Shown: positions 1-12,834, numbered from the stretch's first letter. The stretch is DNA of 64,000 nt from Synaphobranchus kaupii (GCA_029718625.1 CM056380.1:99869971-99933970), one strand, 5' to 3'. A program made the numbers and translations. The notes: generated by a model from the sequence alone, not told the origin.

Positions 1-240
1 AATTACTAAAAAATAATTAAAGTTTGTAAATGAATGTTTTCTTAATTGTGCAATCCTGTTTCTTGATTCCCAAAGCATGTGGTTCAATTTATCAAGGTAA
101 CTGCATTTCAAAATGAATTCCTTTCTTGTATTTGCTGTGACCTCAGTGTTGGAAAAAGTCGGAGTCCGTTTACTTGTTGCAATCTGTACATTGCTGGATG
201 TGAATGAAATTGTATAAGCATCTCAAGTAACACTAATAAA
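1..240 (+). other. Possible 3' UTR end of an upstream gene
   Basis: This AT-rich stretch has no coding signal and contains an AATAAA poly(A) hexamer at 235-240. In human the gene before SNTN on the same strand is SYNPR, so this could be its last 3' UTR bases. That is inference from gene order; nothing coding confirms it. Confidence 0.25.
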
Positions 241-302
241 GATGTTGCAAACTCTGACATGTGGTAATAGTCTCTGTGAAGGTGAGTGTGGGGACAGTGT
301 CT

Positions 303-465
303 TATGGAGGATTATTCAACCCAAAATTAAAATGAAAATGAAAACGAAAATGAAAATGGAAAATGAAAATGGAGGATTATTCAGCCCAAAATTAAAATTA
401 AAATCTTTTCATTTTCGTTTTCATTTTCGTTTTCATTTTCATTTTGGGTTGAATAATCCTCCATA
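303..465. repeat. Fold-back (hairpin) repeat, MITE-like
   Basis: The two ends are inverted copies: TATGGAGGATTATTCAACCC at the left and its reverse complement at the right edge. The interior is built from AAAATGAAAATG-type runs on the left and their complement on the right, so the whole 163 bp can fold into one long stem. A second GGAGGATTATTCAGCCC copy sits inside at about 371. This resembles a small inverted-repeat transposon; the family is not identified. Confidence 0.6.
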
Positions 466-904
466 GTGTCTGGCAAGTCTCAGTAACTGAAATTTAAACC
501 AGGACTTTGATGCTGGATGGAGGTCAGTACTCATAATAGTGTTTCTTTTTTGTGTTACAAAAAATAAATTTAATTAAAAATAAATTTAAAAAATAAAATT
601 AGCAGATATGCTAATTAAAAGATAACATCTGCAAAAAAAATCTGAAACAAAAAATAAAAACTTAATTACAAATAAACGGGTGACTTCTGTCTTCGTCGAA
701 TTGGACCTATTTTTCCAAACTATTTCCACCATGCTGATAACCAGTCCTCTTACGTATTTTTTTTTTAAAATGTTTTTTTTCTGGCTTTTTCGTATTTTAT
801 TTGGAACGTAGATCCGGTAGGTAATTCTTGTGCCAGAAACAGCGTTAATACACCGGTAGCTTGCTAACAACATTGAAGAAAATAGTACTTTAGTATTGAA
901 CTTC

Positions 905-1215
905 AGTACTTTAGTATTGAACTCTATGGAAAAATAAGGAGAAACAACCCCTAAAGTGATCCATCCATATCTACTGCATATCTGGCAGTAGAGTGATGGT
1001 TTGAGGCTCATTTGATACCTCAGACCCTTGATGACTTACAGCCATTTAGCCAACCATGTGTTCCATACTATTCCCGTGTAATTTACAGCTTAATCTAGTC
1101 CCACCCCCCAATTCCCATAGAGATCCATTAAAATGCAGAGTTAATAGTATCGCTGGTAAGAGTACCTGAAAATAAGATATCAAGAGTCTTTAGATATCCT
1201 TTAATACCCAGTCAT
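905..1215. repeat. Partial copy of the palindromic element
   Basis: Phrases such as CTACTGCATATCTGGCAG, the GTTTGAGG/GATACCTCAGACCC block and CCAATTCCCATAGAGAT recur here, at 51448-52388, at 52600-52790 and at 62640-63040. This copy carries one arm only. Confidence 0.6.
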
Positions 1216-1269
1216 GATAGCATCACCTGTTTACATGTTTCAAACAGGAACATCATTTTTTAACTTCCC

Positions 1270-1500
1270 AGTCTTTTTTTTTTTTTTTGCCCCTGTCCCA
1301 ATTTTTTTGGAACGTGTTGCAGACATCAAATTCGGAATTAGCGTATATTTACAAAAATCAATAAAGTTGAAAAGGTAAAACATTAAATATCTTTTCTTTG
1401 TACTGTTTTCAATTGTAAAAGAGAATTTACAAATCACTGCTTTTTGCTTTTATGTGCATTTTACATACTGTCCCAACTTATTTGGAATTGGGGTTTGTAA
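1270..1500 (+). repeat. Retroelement-like 3' end fragment
   Basis: The stretch runs from CCCTGTCCCAATTTTTTTGG to TTTGGAATTGGGGTTTG, with an internal AATTTACAAATCACTGC phrase. I recognise this wording as a dispersed fish repeat, probably the 3' end of a LINE, but the family assignment is from memory and tentative. Confidence 0.35.
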
Positions 1501-2140
1501 ATTGCAGCCCTCCGGGACGAGGTTTGAAAACCCCTGCTGTGAATGCCTTTTCACCATTGTAATACTGTCTTGGCTGTATGACATTTTGACATATTGGTAT
1601 TTATGTATGATATCATAACACATTGTGGATTCTGATTCCTTTTAAAAAATGAAAAAAACCTATGAATAAACCTAGGAAATTAAATGCTGCAGTATTCAAG
1701 GGCTACTACTGCCAACAGTGAATAGAGTTGTTTGTTGTTTATAAATCAATTTGATTAAATTATAGGTAGTAACTTTTTTTTTTTTACTTTAAAAGAAATC
1801 TACATTTATCACCCACCAGTTGACAAAAGTGGGGATTCCAGGTTCCCCAGCAACAAAGCCAGGTAATGATGATGTAATGATTGGGTTGTGAGAAGAAATT
1901 ACTGACAGAGCCTTATTAATCACGGTTTCCTCTTGAGATGAAATGTAACCAATATTTCTCTCATGTGTGTATTTGTGAGTATGGCTGTGTGTATGTGTGT
2001 GCATGTGTGATGTGTGTCTGTGGGGGGGTTGGGGGGGAGTTCAAATTGTAATTTAGGTGCAATAGGAAATAACAATGTGTTATCATTTGCGTAGGTTCAT
2101 TTGCGTAGTAGGCTGTCTCGAAGTGCCAATTACACACAAG

Positions 2141-4129
2141 GGGCCCTATCTTGGCGATCTTGGCGCTTAGTCTAAGCGCATGGCGCTAAGTCCATTTAGG
2201 GCGTGTCCAAGTCCACTTTTGCTATTTTAACGGCGTGTTTTTTTGGCGCTAAGCACGGCGCATGGCGCAACTGGGCTGAACCTAGTCACTTCATTAATTA
2301 TAGGTGTGTCTTGGGCGTGACATTCAATAAACCAATCAAAATGTCATATCCCATTCCCTTTAAAAGCCTGCTTTTCCACCTTGGCGGATTGCTTATGATG
2401 GCGGAACAGACATGCTCGTGCGTGTTTAGTGTGATCAAGGAATAGGCTAAATGGAGTATGATCAATATTATTCGGACTAACCATTAGCCTATGAGTTCCC
2501 GGTAATTCCAGACAGGGCTGTTATTTTACAAAATATGTGCGGTTAAATTTCGTTAAAAGGACCTGCAACAGCTGAGAATAAGCTATCAATGGCTTCAGTC
2601 TCACCTTAGAAAACGCCAAATTAGCCTGCTTGTTCAGCGAATTTCGTTTGATTATGCAATGAAAGTGTCAAACATCAATTCCAAGAGGCTGTTCTCATGG
2701 AGTTCTCGAAGTTCAAGCTTCATCCAAAGTTCATTAGGCTACCTGCATAGTAGGCTAATATTGATTAATAACATACATACCGTTATGTTGCCTTAATGAT
2801 GACACTAAATAGCCTACAATAAAGCTGTCAGGTTCGTAACCCATAAGTTCACGCATATTTCCCCTTGTTTAATAATGTCCTGTTTATGGAAATGTGACCA
2901 ACCTGTTTTACTCGTAGCGTAATCCTTTAAAACAATCCACTTTCCCAGGAATACCGTGAAACGTGCGACTTACAGCAGGGGAAACAGAGAACATGCAGCT
3001 CACGTGCAGAGAATGGCATTAAAATTAATTGTGAATTAATTGTGTAATGTGCTGCAAATTTGTTTCAGTTTCTAATTAGACGCTTAGTTCTCTTTAAAAT
3101 CATTTTGTTCAGTTAAGGAATAACGGGTGAAATCAGCTGGGTTTTAAACGGTGAGAGTATGGAAACCTGGTCACTGTAATTTAAAAAAATATGAAGGACG
3201 AAGAATAGCTAAGGTTACAATTTAGTTAACATGGTGACATCTCCGTTTTTTAACCATAGGCTATCGAAAAAAACCTTATGCACAGCGAATCCGCTGTAGC
3301 CTAGGCTATTTGAAAAACAATAAATGCAATATTCACTGGACAAGGTTTTGAACTTTTTTCAGTCACAAACCATTCTATTTACTTACAGGCTGTATTCATA
3401 GATAAACAGAGCTGTATTGTAATGACATCTGAAGCGCATTTTCAGAACTTAAATGTCCATCTATTGCCGTGCGCGAGTTTTCCATTGAATGACAATTCAC
3501 GCATTAGGTGCAAAGACAATTCGCGCATTAGGCTTGATAGCTATAGGTGTTATCAGCTCCTTTTTAATGGATAGCCATTGTCCCGTACCATCGCACATCG
3601 CCTGGATGTTGATGGAGTGGGCTGAGAGCAATGTAATGTGGCATTGTTTCCCTTCGCTGAGGGAAAGGTATGTGGACCTATGGAACCTTTTATTATTATG
3701 CATTTTTGATATAGCCTACACAATAATAATATTTCACATTGTGATCTAGATATTTTAGTCATGTCTGTGCACGCCCCTGTGTGTAACAGACAGGAGGGTA
3801 TGCGCGTTGTGCACACGCCTATGTAGACGCACTTATATGCGCCGTTAAAATAGCATGTAAACAACTGCGACATGACTTTAGACCAGGTTTGTGGTGGTTC
3901 TAGCGCAAGCGCTTTCTGCTGGCTCAAGATAGCAATACGCCAAAAAGAATCCTGGCCACTCCTCATCTTAAGACCAACACGCCCAGTTCACTAATGATGG
4001 CGCAAGAGTACATGGTAGTTAAACGTCGTAAGCGTTAGGCGTTATTATGGACCTAGCGCCGGGTGTAAGATAGCAAAGACACTTGCGTTTGCGTTAGCGC
4101 CGCTTTGCGCCGGGTGTAAGATAGGGCCC
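2141..4129. mobile_element. Two-kilobase terminal-inverted-repeat DNA element, non-autonomous
   Basis: The left end begins GGGCCCTATCTTGGCG and the right end finishes CGGGTGTAAGATAGGGCCC, so the first ten bases are exact inverted repeats. Both sides continue with GC-rich GGCGC/GCGCC-rich subterminal sequence typical of a common fish repeat that opens GGGCCCTAT. AAG flanks both ends and could be a 3-bp target duplication. No convincing transposase is visible inside; open frames are short and show no family features. The superfamily (IS4EU/ISL2EU- or Harbinger-like) is uncertain. Confidence 0.55.
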
Positions 4130-5313
4130 AAGGTGGTATAAGACCCCAGGAGGAAAGTCCCTAAATTGCTGACAAATTTATGTCAGTCTTGCAGACAGTC
4201 AAAAAAGTTTGAAGGTATTGCAGTCATAAAAGTTAAGAACAATCCTCGACTCTCCAATTCCACAGGGGTCTAAAGCTAATTTTCTTCACAGCTGGGAGGA
4301 AGCTCAATAAAGAGTAGAAATACATATTAGATATTTGACAATGAGGGATATATATATTGAATATAGTCTAGTTATTATTGTCATCTTGAGACCTGTTCTT
4401 CTGGCACACAGGATTTAAGGGCAGGATGACATTTTCACTCGGAAGAAAGCAACTGAGACCCTTGACAGGGGGAGAGTGGAGAGGATGTCTGAAATATCGA
4501 TTCATAAATTCTGTTCTTGGGCTCCGTCATGCCTGATGGAGATACAGAGATAATGTACATAGTTTCCAACATAGGATTTTAAACATGGTGCTTCATCTAT
4601 ATGCATCTGAACAGCTGAATTGTTGCATGCAACCCAATATCTACATAATATCTATATAAAATCTATATAATATAATGTATTAGCCGACATATAGCCTACA
4701 CCTACATCTGTCTCTGCCTCATGGTATAGATTTGACATCGGAATCTCTCGCATCCATAATAATGACGTGGATGAATGAACAAGGCAAACCAAGTGGGTTA
4801 ATAAGATAATATTCTGTCTTCTGGGACTTGAGGTTCATCAGAGCAATTCAAAGGAAGGGGAACCTGCTTTTTAATGAACGCTTTATCCCCTTCAACGATG
4901 GTCAGAGGACCAGCTGATCCACCAATAGCTACTGGCTGTGAAACAGAAGTATCTGATGAGCTACCAACCATTAAGCTCCATTCTCCTCTGTTTAACTGGA
5001 CAGAAAACAAACTAATTAACAACAAAAAGGCTGTTACTGATACAGAACGATCAATCCTTTCATAAGCCTGTTACTGTCATTATACTAATTTATAATAAAT
5101 ATAATAATAAATCACAGCTTCATTTTTTGATGGCTGATTAGAATTTTATCGGCCTTGTTCCCACTCTCTGATCCCACTCTCAGTGACTGTGTCTACTCAG
5201 GGAGGATTTCTGTATCGCCGTCTTCTGAAATTGATTGCTGTGGACTGAGCAAACACTGACGTCCAGCTCCCGGATCACGCCGCCCCCACAGCCAGGAGTC
5301 AGATAGAACGCCT
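4130..5313. other. Intergenic, upstream of sentan
   Basis: Short open frames on both strands at 4798-5065 overlap in opposite directions and show no recognisable protein. I see no gene here. The last 150 bases become GC-richer and probably hold the sntn promoter and 5' UTR. Confidence 0.4.
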
Positions 5314-5326
5314 GTTGCCAGGCGAT
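5314..5326 (+). promoter_or_regulatory. Candidate RFX X-box in the sntn 5' region
   Basis: GTTGCC, one spacer base, then GGCGAT, about 27 bases before the sntn ATG. The left half is a perfect X-box half site (GTNRCC); the right half matches RGYAAC at four of six positions. RFX factors are established regulators of motile-cilium genes, the class sentan belongs to. A FOX-like AGCAAACA lies at about 5248. This is a motif match only. Confidence 0.3.
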
Positions 5327-5352
5327 TAGAGTCAACTGAAAATCAGTTCAAA

Positions 5353-6386
5353 ATGGGGGGATCAGCCTCCAGCTCGGGGGAAAGCGACCAGCCCATGCCC
5401 AAAACAGAGGCTAATTTGACCTCAAAGAAAATTCCAAAGAGGTATGGCATGTGCTCTGTGAGATAAAAATGTTATTGCTTTTAATGTGCATTGCTGCTCA
5501 GCAGATCGAACATAAACATTCAGGATTTCCGTGGCGTTTCTTTGATCTTGTCAGAGGCATCTTCTGCAAATTGACTTTTTTATACAAAATATTCATACAA
5601 TTTTTAATCACTGGAATTCCACAGAAAGTTCTGATTAACTACCTCCTTGTTGTTTAAACAGTGTGCCGATATCCAAACAGCTTTCCTCCATTAAAGGTAA
5701 GTCTACCACCTTCAGAGAATGTATTTAATTCAGCGTGCTCCCTGCACGTCTGCCTCTCGTGGGCTTGCTTGGCATAGACAGGGCACAGATTTTAACTCTC
5801 AAGGTAAAATCTCCTTACAAGGTTTCACTGTAATTTAATGTCCTAAGACTTACTTAGTCCACTGCGGATGCACTCTAAGAGAACACATTTATTTAGCAGG
5901 CTGATGGAGGACTTCTGTCCCCACATGCCTGCTGCACTCTCATAAGCAGGCTCTCCACTATCTCCTCTCCTCTTCTCCTCTCCTCTCCTCTCCTCCCTTC
6001 TGTCAGCAGCACTGGCCAGAGGCTCTGACCTGGAGAAGGCCATAGCGACAGCATTGCTGGTCTTTTATAACTCTGCGGGACCAGATGGCAGAGTCAGCAA
6101 AGGAGACGCAAGAGAAATCTTACTGACACAGTTTCAAACTTTCCTGCAGGTGAGAGAGAGAGAGAGAGAGAGAGTGAGTGTGAGAGGTTTAATTAGATTT
6201 TTAAAAATACTTTAATGATTTCCATGACGATCAATGTCATCACAGTAAAGTCTTTTTAGAGTGCTAAGAAAACATGTCGTACACAATACTGTTTACTGTT
6301 GGACTATTCCTGGACCACATATCAGACATCTCAGCTCACAGGACAGTGTGTTTGTGAGAAAGGGACTGCGGTGTCTGTGTGTGTCT

Positions 6387-6436
<50 letters not shown>

Positions 6437-7209
6437 ATGCCTCTCCCCTGCCCCGGTGCGCTCATAAAAAGTCACACGGGCGCCTGTCAAAGAGGTGCAG
6501 AAAAACAAGAGCAGGAGGGCTGTTACGGTGTGACCCGTCCTGCAGCGGAGGAATGTCTGACTCAGGTTCTGTCACCTCCTCCCGCTCAATAACAACTCCT
6601 CCAGCGACAAACACTAACATTCACTTTAACTGCAGCGTTCTTATCAGCCTACGCTTATAATTATTTTTTAAAAACTTACACTGATCATAGCTATAGTACC
6701 TGAGCTACACCAACTCATTAGCTATCAGTCGAAAATAATATAGTGCCCTTAAATTTGTTATTGACCAGAAGACAAGCCATATACAGTAGGTTAGATTGAA
6801 CTCCCTCTGCAATTTGGACAGACTATGACATTTTAATGCACGGGATTGATTTAACCAAAATATGAACGGACACCTGCAAATGAGAGAGGGGGGCAGTCTC
6901 ATTTCTAGAAACGAATGCATTAATTTAATAAAAAACACGCGCGGGAGCCAATCACGTGCGGCAGATGCAGCTACGGCTTCCTGCCAGACCGTGTTGTGTG
7001 AAATCCTGTGACAGTATTGCACGCTTCGACATGCCTTCCAGGGACAAGAGTCGAAGCCGAAATACAGAGAGGCCACGGCAGACCTGCAGAAAGACGGAGA
7101 CAGAAGAATAGCGATGGAAGACTTCATGCTGCTCCTTCTGGGCCTGACAGTCACTTCAGACCTCCTGACAGAAATTCAGGGAGTGGGAACGCGGCACGGA
7201 AAAAGTTGA
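5353..7209 (+). CDS. sntn: Sentan, cilium apical structure protein
   Basis: Four coding exons join in phase: 5353-5441, 5662-5696, 6010-6149 and 7042-7209, giving 143 residues (human about 147). All junctions are GT/AG. The start is ATG followed by MGGS, a glycine at position 2 as in sentan. Recognisable family segments are KKIPKRS/ISKQLSSIK in exons 1-2, SDLEKAIATALLVFYNSAG (S100-like helix and first EF-hand-like loop) in exon 3, and GQESKPKYRE with MEDFMLLLLGLTVTSDLL in exon 4. Sentan is known as a component linking microtubules to the membrane at the tips of motile cilia; its EF-hand loops are degenerate, so calcium binding is doubtful. The C terminus (GVGTRHGKS) differs from the mammalian tail. 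Neighbours match human SNTN. Confidence 0.9.
6371..6434. repeat. GT microsatellite
   Basis: An interrupted then pure GT run within sntn intron 3. Shorter GA (about 6150-6175) and CTCCT (about 5960-5998) tracts flank the exon before it. The predicted proteins across it on both strands are repeat artefacts. Confidence 0.95.
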
Positions 7210-7439
7210 TCTCTTTTCTGCCATTGTATCAGACACAGGGGCCTCAGTACTCAGTACATCTCATGGCTAACCCAGGAGAGGAGACAACACTTTCTGCCAT
7301 ACATCTCAAAGAACAAACCCAGCTCCCTGTGAAGGTCCCTCTTCCACTCCGGTATCAATGTTGCAGTTTTGTGTTGTTAGAAACTCTGGCAGATCATTAT
7401 AATTAAACCGTGGACACATTTGGAAAATAATGTGGTAGA

Positions 7440-7445
7440 AATAAA
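7440..7445 (+). terminator. Candidate poly(A) signal for sntn
   Basis: AATAAA 231 bases after the sntn stop codon, the first one downstream in an AT-rich stretch. Confidence 0.45.
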
Positions 7446-10400
7446 TAAATGGAAAAAAGAAAACTCATAACATACTTGCTTTATTTATTCAGTTAATTTG
7501 CCCTCTTGAGAGAGAGGTTCAGTCACAAAAATATTTACTTTTTATCTTATTCAGTTCAGAGAAAAATAACTCATAGTCTAATAACCACTCAGGCTCTCTT
7601 AATGCATTACACCCACGCTGTATACAGTTCACCCCACTTTAATTAAGCATGATTTCCCTGTAAAAAAAAGAGCAACACAATAACTGTTTAATCGTTGTGT
7701 ACTTTAATGTTCCTGCAACCAAGGGAAAATTAAAGCAAACCTTTAACCTCCCTTTCATTAAGTGAAATCTGTAGAGCACAAAATTAGAATTTATAAAGGA
7801 TTCATTTGGTAAGAAGTACCAAGCACCTGCTGGCAAAATCAATATTGAGCATATGATTGGGTTTAAGAGGTGGATGTAAGTGCAGTCTTAATTACCTGCC
7901 AGGAGTCTATTTCATTCAATCCATCAATTATGTGAGAGCTTCCTGTTTAAAACACTGGCTGCAAACATAACATCCAATTTGGACAATTTACTTCACAAGC
8001 TAAATTGCCCTCTAGATAGAAAAACTGAAGGGTTTTACAAAATTATATAGTCCGGACAAAGACTCAATCAACGATCCAAACCTCAGCTATACTATTTTTT
8101 ATACAGGCCCAGGGCATTGACTTACTTAGCACAGGTTTCTGGTTGAGTGTATAGGCTACTTTCATCTGAATCATTTATAACTATAAACTGTCAAGATTTG
8201 GGGATAGCCCACATTTCTGTATGTCATTAATATATTACCCAACTGAGGAGAACAATAACTGCATAGTATACCAGTATACTAATATATCAATCTGGCATAC
8301 TTATAAAGGCAGTTGTATACTTAATTAACTTCTGAATGTTCCTTTTCTTCAGAGACAATGAAAATCTACCCTGCTAAGAAAGACAGAGAGTATGCCTGCC
8401 GTGCATTCGAGTGCGGCTGTACAATTCTCAATGTGAATAACAGCAGACACTAAATTGCTGGAAAAGACCTGTCATTTATGCCAGGGTTTTGAACCTTGCC
8501 CTGCCCTCTCTGTATGAGAAATAGCAATAGGTAGCCTTAGAATAATAATAATAGTAATAATATATTTGGAGAAATAGTAAAATTCAGTCTCTAACCATGT
8601 TCATGTTTTCTGTGCGTCAGCTTAAGCAAGTCGGATGCATTATTCCTGATTTTTCCAATAGTATTAACTGTTCTCAGCTACAGAACATAGCCCCAGAACA
8701 CACAACATAAGATCTCCATCATCAATCACAGCAGCTGCTTCAAAGGAGATACACCTGTTATGTCATTCTCATTGAGAAATCCCCGGACGTACACCTGGGT
8801 GGGACACTGCTTCATATCTGACAGAACAGTTATACATTGGCATACAGTATGTGTGTTGTATTTTGTACAGGTGTACCTGAGGTACTGTAAAACTACTGTG
8901 ATAAATCTGAAAACATATTGCCAGCACAGAAGTAAGCAAGGGTGACAAAACTAAAAATGTATAATGACCACAATTTCAAACAGACACAGTTTGAAGATCA
9001 GTGGGATATTAGACATTGCGAGTATAGACGTGTAGGGAAAGCAGGTTTCAGACTTTTGAAAAAATACTGACAGCAGACTTTAGTCCCATTACAAGGATGG
9101 CCAGAGAGGACCTGATGAACATAAACATAATAAAAGGCATTCATAATGTAAATGTGTGCAAGCTACTTCAAGTTAAGTTGTGAATGTAACTAGAGATGAT
9201 TTACCTGTAGTTATTTGGCACATAAATAACCACCGGTAAATTTGACCGACTCATTGTCTCAAATCATGAGCCATGTTTACAAGGTCAGAAAAAATATTTC
9301 AACAGAAAAACATTTAATTTCCCTGAAATGGCAGCTAATTAACTGAACTGACGGATAGTTGCGACGTTGACAAGCGCAAATTTGCATGTGGGAGTGGAAG
9401 TCGAATGGCTAGTTTTGTCTCGAGTCACTGAATTACCAATATTGAGTTGCACATGTCCTAATCCACCAGCGCCTTGAGTTACCGCTCGTGTTTAACAATT
9501 GCACCTCGACTGCGAGAATAGGGCCCTAAGCATTACTGATGCCTAGCTCTAGGCTGCCTGCCAGGGCAAATCCTGACCAATCATGAAGACATGAATAACA
9601 CTACTGCCATCTGCTGGAGACACAATGGAAGGCGCCAAATACAGTCATGTATGATCTCTAATCAAGGTAAGTACTGCTTACAGCTGCCAGCAGGAGGGAA
9701 ACTAGTTAAGAAGAAAACCATATTATGATAACCAATACACTTTCAGTATCAAAGTGTCAATTCCAAAGATGTATTTTTCAATAAATGGTTGCAATCAGAT
9801 TTGTCCTCTCTGGGAGAATTCAGTTTAAACTTGATTCACCAATGACTGTTACCAGCATTAGGTATTTGTCATGAGTAGAGAATTCATAACCATCTATGTG
9901 CAATTTTAGAGTAGTCACTTGAAGAGACAGCTCAAGCCAGCGATCAAATTAAAGCAGATGTCTGCCAGCTGGACAGAGATCCTAAGCAAACATAAGAGGC
10001 TATGAACACCTTTCTGAGAAAAAGGGTATTTACAGAATAGAGACAGAGCGTTTTTAGAAGAGTGTGTCCATTTCACAATGCAGAAGGGCACAGTCCTCTC
10101 CCTGTGTACTGAGTGGGAAACATCGAGCTGTGAGACACAATCCAAGTGGCATAACCCAACCTAAAGGGACAACGACGGAAAGGTAATACACCCGCCAAAT
10201 ATTTCCACACCCAACGGCACCTATGTGCGTTAACACACATGCTGTACATCACACTATAGACCCGACTAGGTAGAGAACAAACTTTGAGATACTGTATCTA
10301 CTGTGGCTGTGTTGTTGCAGAAGGGCGGTAAGTATAGAATCCTAAGTGCAATGTAACTGACGGCACAAACACAACTAAAAAATATTATAATTTCTAATCC

Positions 10401-10901
10401 CATGACTCAGGATGCGTCTAAAGAACAAAAATCTTCATTTTGCAATATTCATGGATGTACCTCTATGCGTTTAACGTGCAAAACAATGTTGGGCTGACTT
10501 CTCGTACAACTGCTCTGTCCAAGGGCACAGCAAATGATGAATTAGAAACACTCATGACTGGCATTTCATACTTGAAGAACTGGATTCATCATAGTAAGAC
10601 TGATCCTTTTTTTTTTTTTTTTTAACAGAGCAGTACTGGATTGCAAGCATAGGATGACGCCGACGCAGGTCTGAAGCAGCTACAGTGGCAGATGGAATCT
10701 GTGGACTACGAAGGATGCAGTGACCGACAGGATAAAGATACTCCACTCTAAACCCCCACAGTGTGATGAGCTGAGGTCTGTGCCTAACTGAAGCTCCACA
10801 GCAGTGTCGCCACAGCTGAACACAAGCCGTTGCGGCTGGAGACTTACTCACACGGGGAGATACTCTAGCTGTTCAGTGGGGGCGGGGGGGGGGGGGGCAC
10901 A
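7446..10901. other. Intergenic stretch with no recognised gene
   Basis: AT-rich sequence with scattered short open frames (for example 8760-8945, 9915-10145) that overlap on both strands and show no protein family features. A T-run lies at 10608-10622 and a G-run at about 10878-10897, just before the next possible gene. Confidence 0.4.
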
Positions 10902-12596
10902 ATGAGGAAGCTGAGGAAATGGCTGGGAAGGCTGCTCTCCTCTCTGCACCCCACCAGCCACCGGGACCCAGAGTGGGGTGCATCCCAGGCACGCAAAAGC
11001 ACTGCGGGGGAAACGTGGCCCCGAGGCGTGGCTTCTGCAGCTAGAAGACTACAGTGGCCGAAGCTGGGAGGCGGGTCGATCCGCGCGGGGGGGGTCCTTC
11101 AGAAGGAGAGTCGCGCGAACGGGGACGTCGGAAGCTCCGTTACTTAACGAGACAAAAGAAGAGGCGCTTGACCCGCCAGGCATTAACGGTGTGTGAACAG
11201 GCTGTTCAGCAGGAACCAAGGAGACCAATGGTGGCTTCCAGCATCTCTATGATCTATGAAATATCTCTAGTCTGTGCTGATTAAAATTAAAATGCTAATA
11301 TGCCTGCTGGAAGCAACAGACTAAATACAGCACCGTCTTAATAGGAACGGTTTGTAAATATTAGCTTTAGGATTCATTCCACGGGAAATAAATCTGTGTT
11401 AGTGCAGTTTATGGGTTAGCTTAAGAGTAGACAGCGCCACCTATTGGTTGGTATACAGGATATGCATTTGGACTGTATTTGTTCTGCTTAAGGAACAAAA
11501 ATCTAATAATTGTCCCTGTGAAAACATCTGATGTGAATTCCAAGCATGAGGATGTGCACATAATCAGCATTTACTGTGTTGAGCACACAGCTACCATCCA
11601 AGTGGACATTGAGGCGGCGGAAATGCAGAGGATCCCAGGAAGCAACGTTGTTCCGAGGGCTCAGAGGCGCAGGTCCAGAAGGGTGTCGGTTATGAGCCAG
11701 ACCACACGGCATAAAAAGGTGACATTTCACACATTAACGATCATAATAAATGATTTTCAGCTATATGTTAAGTTCTTTGCCAAACCCCTCCTCGAAAACA
11801 GAGGGCCTGAGCCCATTTTTTCCCAGGTTTCCCACAGAAAGAAACGCAAGACGTTCACTTTCCTGAGGAGGAAAAAACAAGTGGAGCGCAGGAGAAAACC
11901 GTCAGCTCTGACCATAGTGAAACTGCAGACCCAAGTGAGAAGTGACATGCATCGTTCCCTCCGATATCCACCTTGCTTTTGAAGCCATATTTACATCCTA
12001 ACATCTCAGAAACAAACAGCCTGTTCCAAGCTCATTTTCTTAAATGAATTAGCTCACCAGGCCATGCAGTAGGAGATCACTAAAGGAGATCATGTGATCC
12101 TCACCACTAAACATGCATTTATGCAATTTTTTGGATGGGTGGAGGCTATATTGCTACGTTCCACATTATTACCTAGAGAAAGACTATCTGCAAATTAAAA
12201 CTTTATTAGAATATTTTTTATGAAGTTCTATAAACTTGTCCAATAATAAGTTGCCAGGGACAACACTTAAGCTTTGTAATTACCGTATGCTGCATCTAAC
12301 ACAGAACGGACAAACCACAATATAATTAAGCTTGAAATACAGACTGCAGAACTTAAGGACATAACCCTCTGAACACAACCCTTCCACCCTTTTCCCCGCA
12401 GATGGACGGTCTGGTGGAGACTATGGCAGACTGCTCTGTGAAGCTACTGGCCAAAAGACAGGCGGAGCTAGAACACTGCGAGCGCATGGGGGACCGGGTT
12501 GCGGATGCCAGCAGACACTTCCAGAGGTCAACTAGCAAGGGTTCACGAAGACGCAGGTGGAGAAATGCCTGTGTCCTCTGCTCATGCTGTTGCTAG
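10902..12596 (+). CDS. C3orf49-like gene, exon structure partly uncertain
   Basis: The clearest pieces are an exon ending at 11934 (donor GTGAGA) and a last exon 12402-12596 behind a CCCCGCAG acceptor. Both are in phase, reading ...TIVKLQTQ then MDGLVETMADCSVKLLAKRQAELEHC. The first part is rich in Arg/Lys (RRRSRR, HRKKRK, RRKKQVERRRK); the second looks like an amphipathic coiled helix. An internal intron is possible: a donor after HKK at 11718 and an acceptor at about 11826. A likely first exon starts with ATG at 10902 (MRKLRKWLGRLLSSL), but its donor is unclear. Human C3orf49 lies between SNTN and THOC7 on this strand and its function is unknown. The call rests on position and open frame, not on a checked alignment. 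Confidence 0.45.
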
Positions 12597-12828
12597 AGGC
12601 ATTCTGCCGCAAAATGGACCATACAGGCACCAGCGCTGTGATGTTAAGGGCGCAATGGGGGGGGGGGAAATGCTGCGTTGGAACAGATTGCTGACATTCA
12701 ATCTTTAATCACTCGTATTTCAAACTTGGCTGCAAGTCACGGATTGGATAACAAGATGTGATGTCATCACAACACAGACCTTAAACCGGAATGACGGACA
12801 AGTAACTTTATCATAGATCAAAGACTGT

Positions 12829-12834
12829 TTTATT
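12829..12834 (-). terminator. Poly(A) signal of thoc7
   Basis: TTTATT on the plus strand (AATAAA on the minus strand), 161 bases beyond the thoc7 stop codon. Confidence 0.6.

Noticed and set aside
2203..2445. An 80-residue frame inside the GGGCCCTAT-ended element
   Set aside because: It does not resemble any transposase and lies mostly in subterminal repeat sequence.
9490..9535. An isolated AGGGCCCTA end resembling the 2141-4129 element
   Set aside because: No matching opposite end was found nearby.
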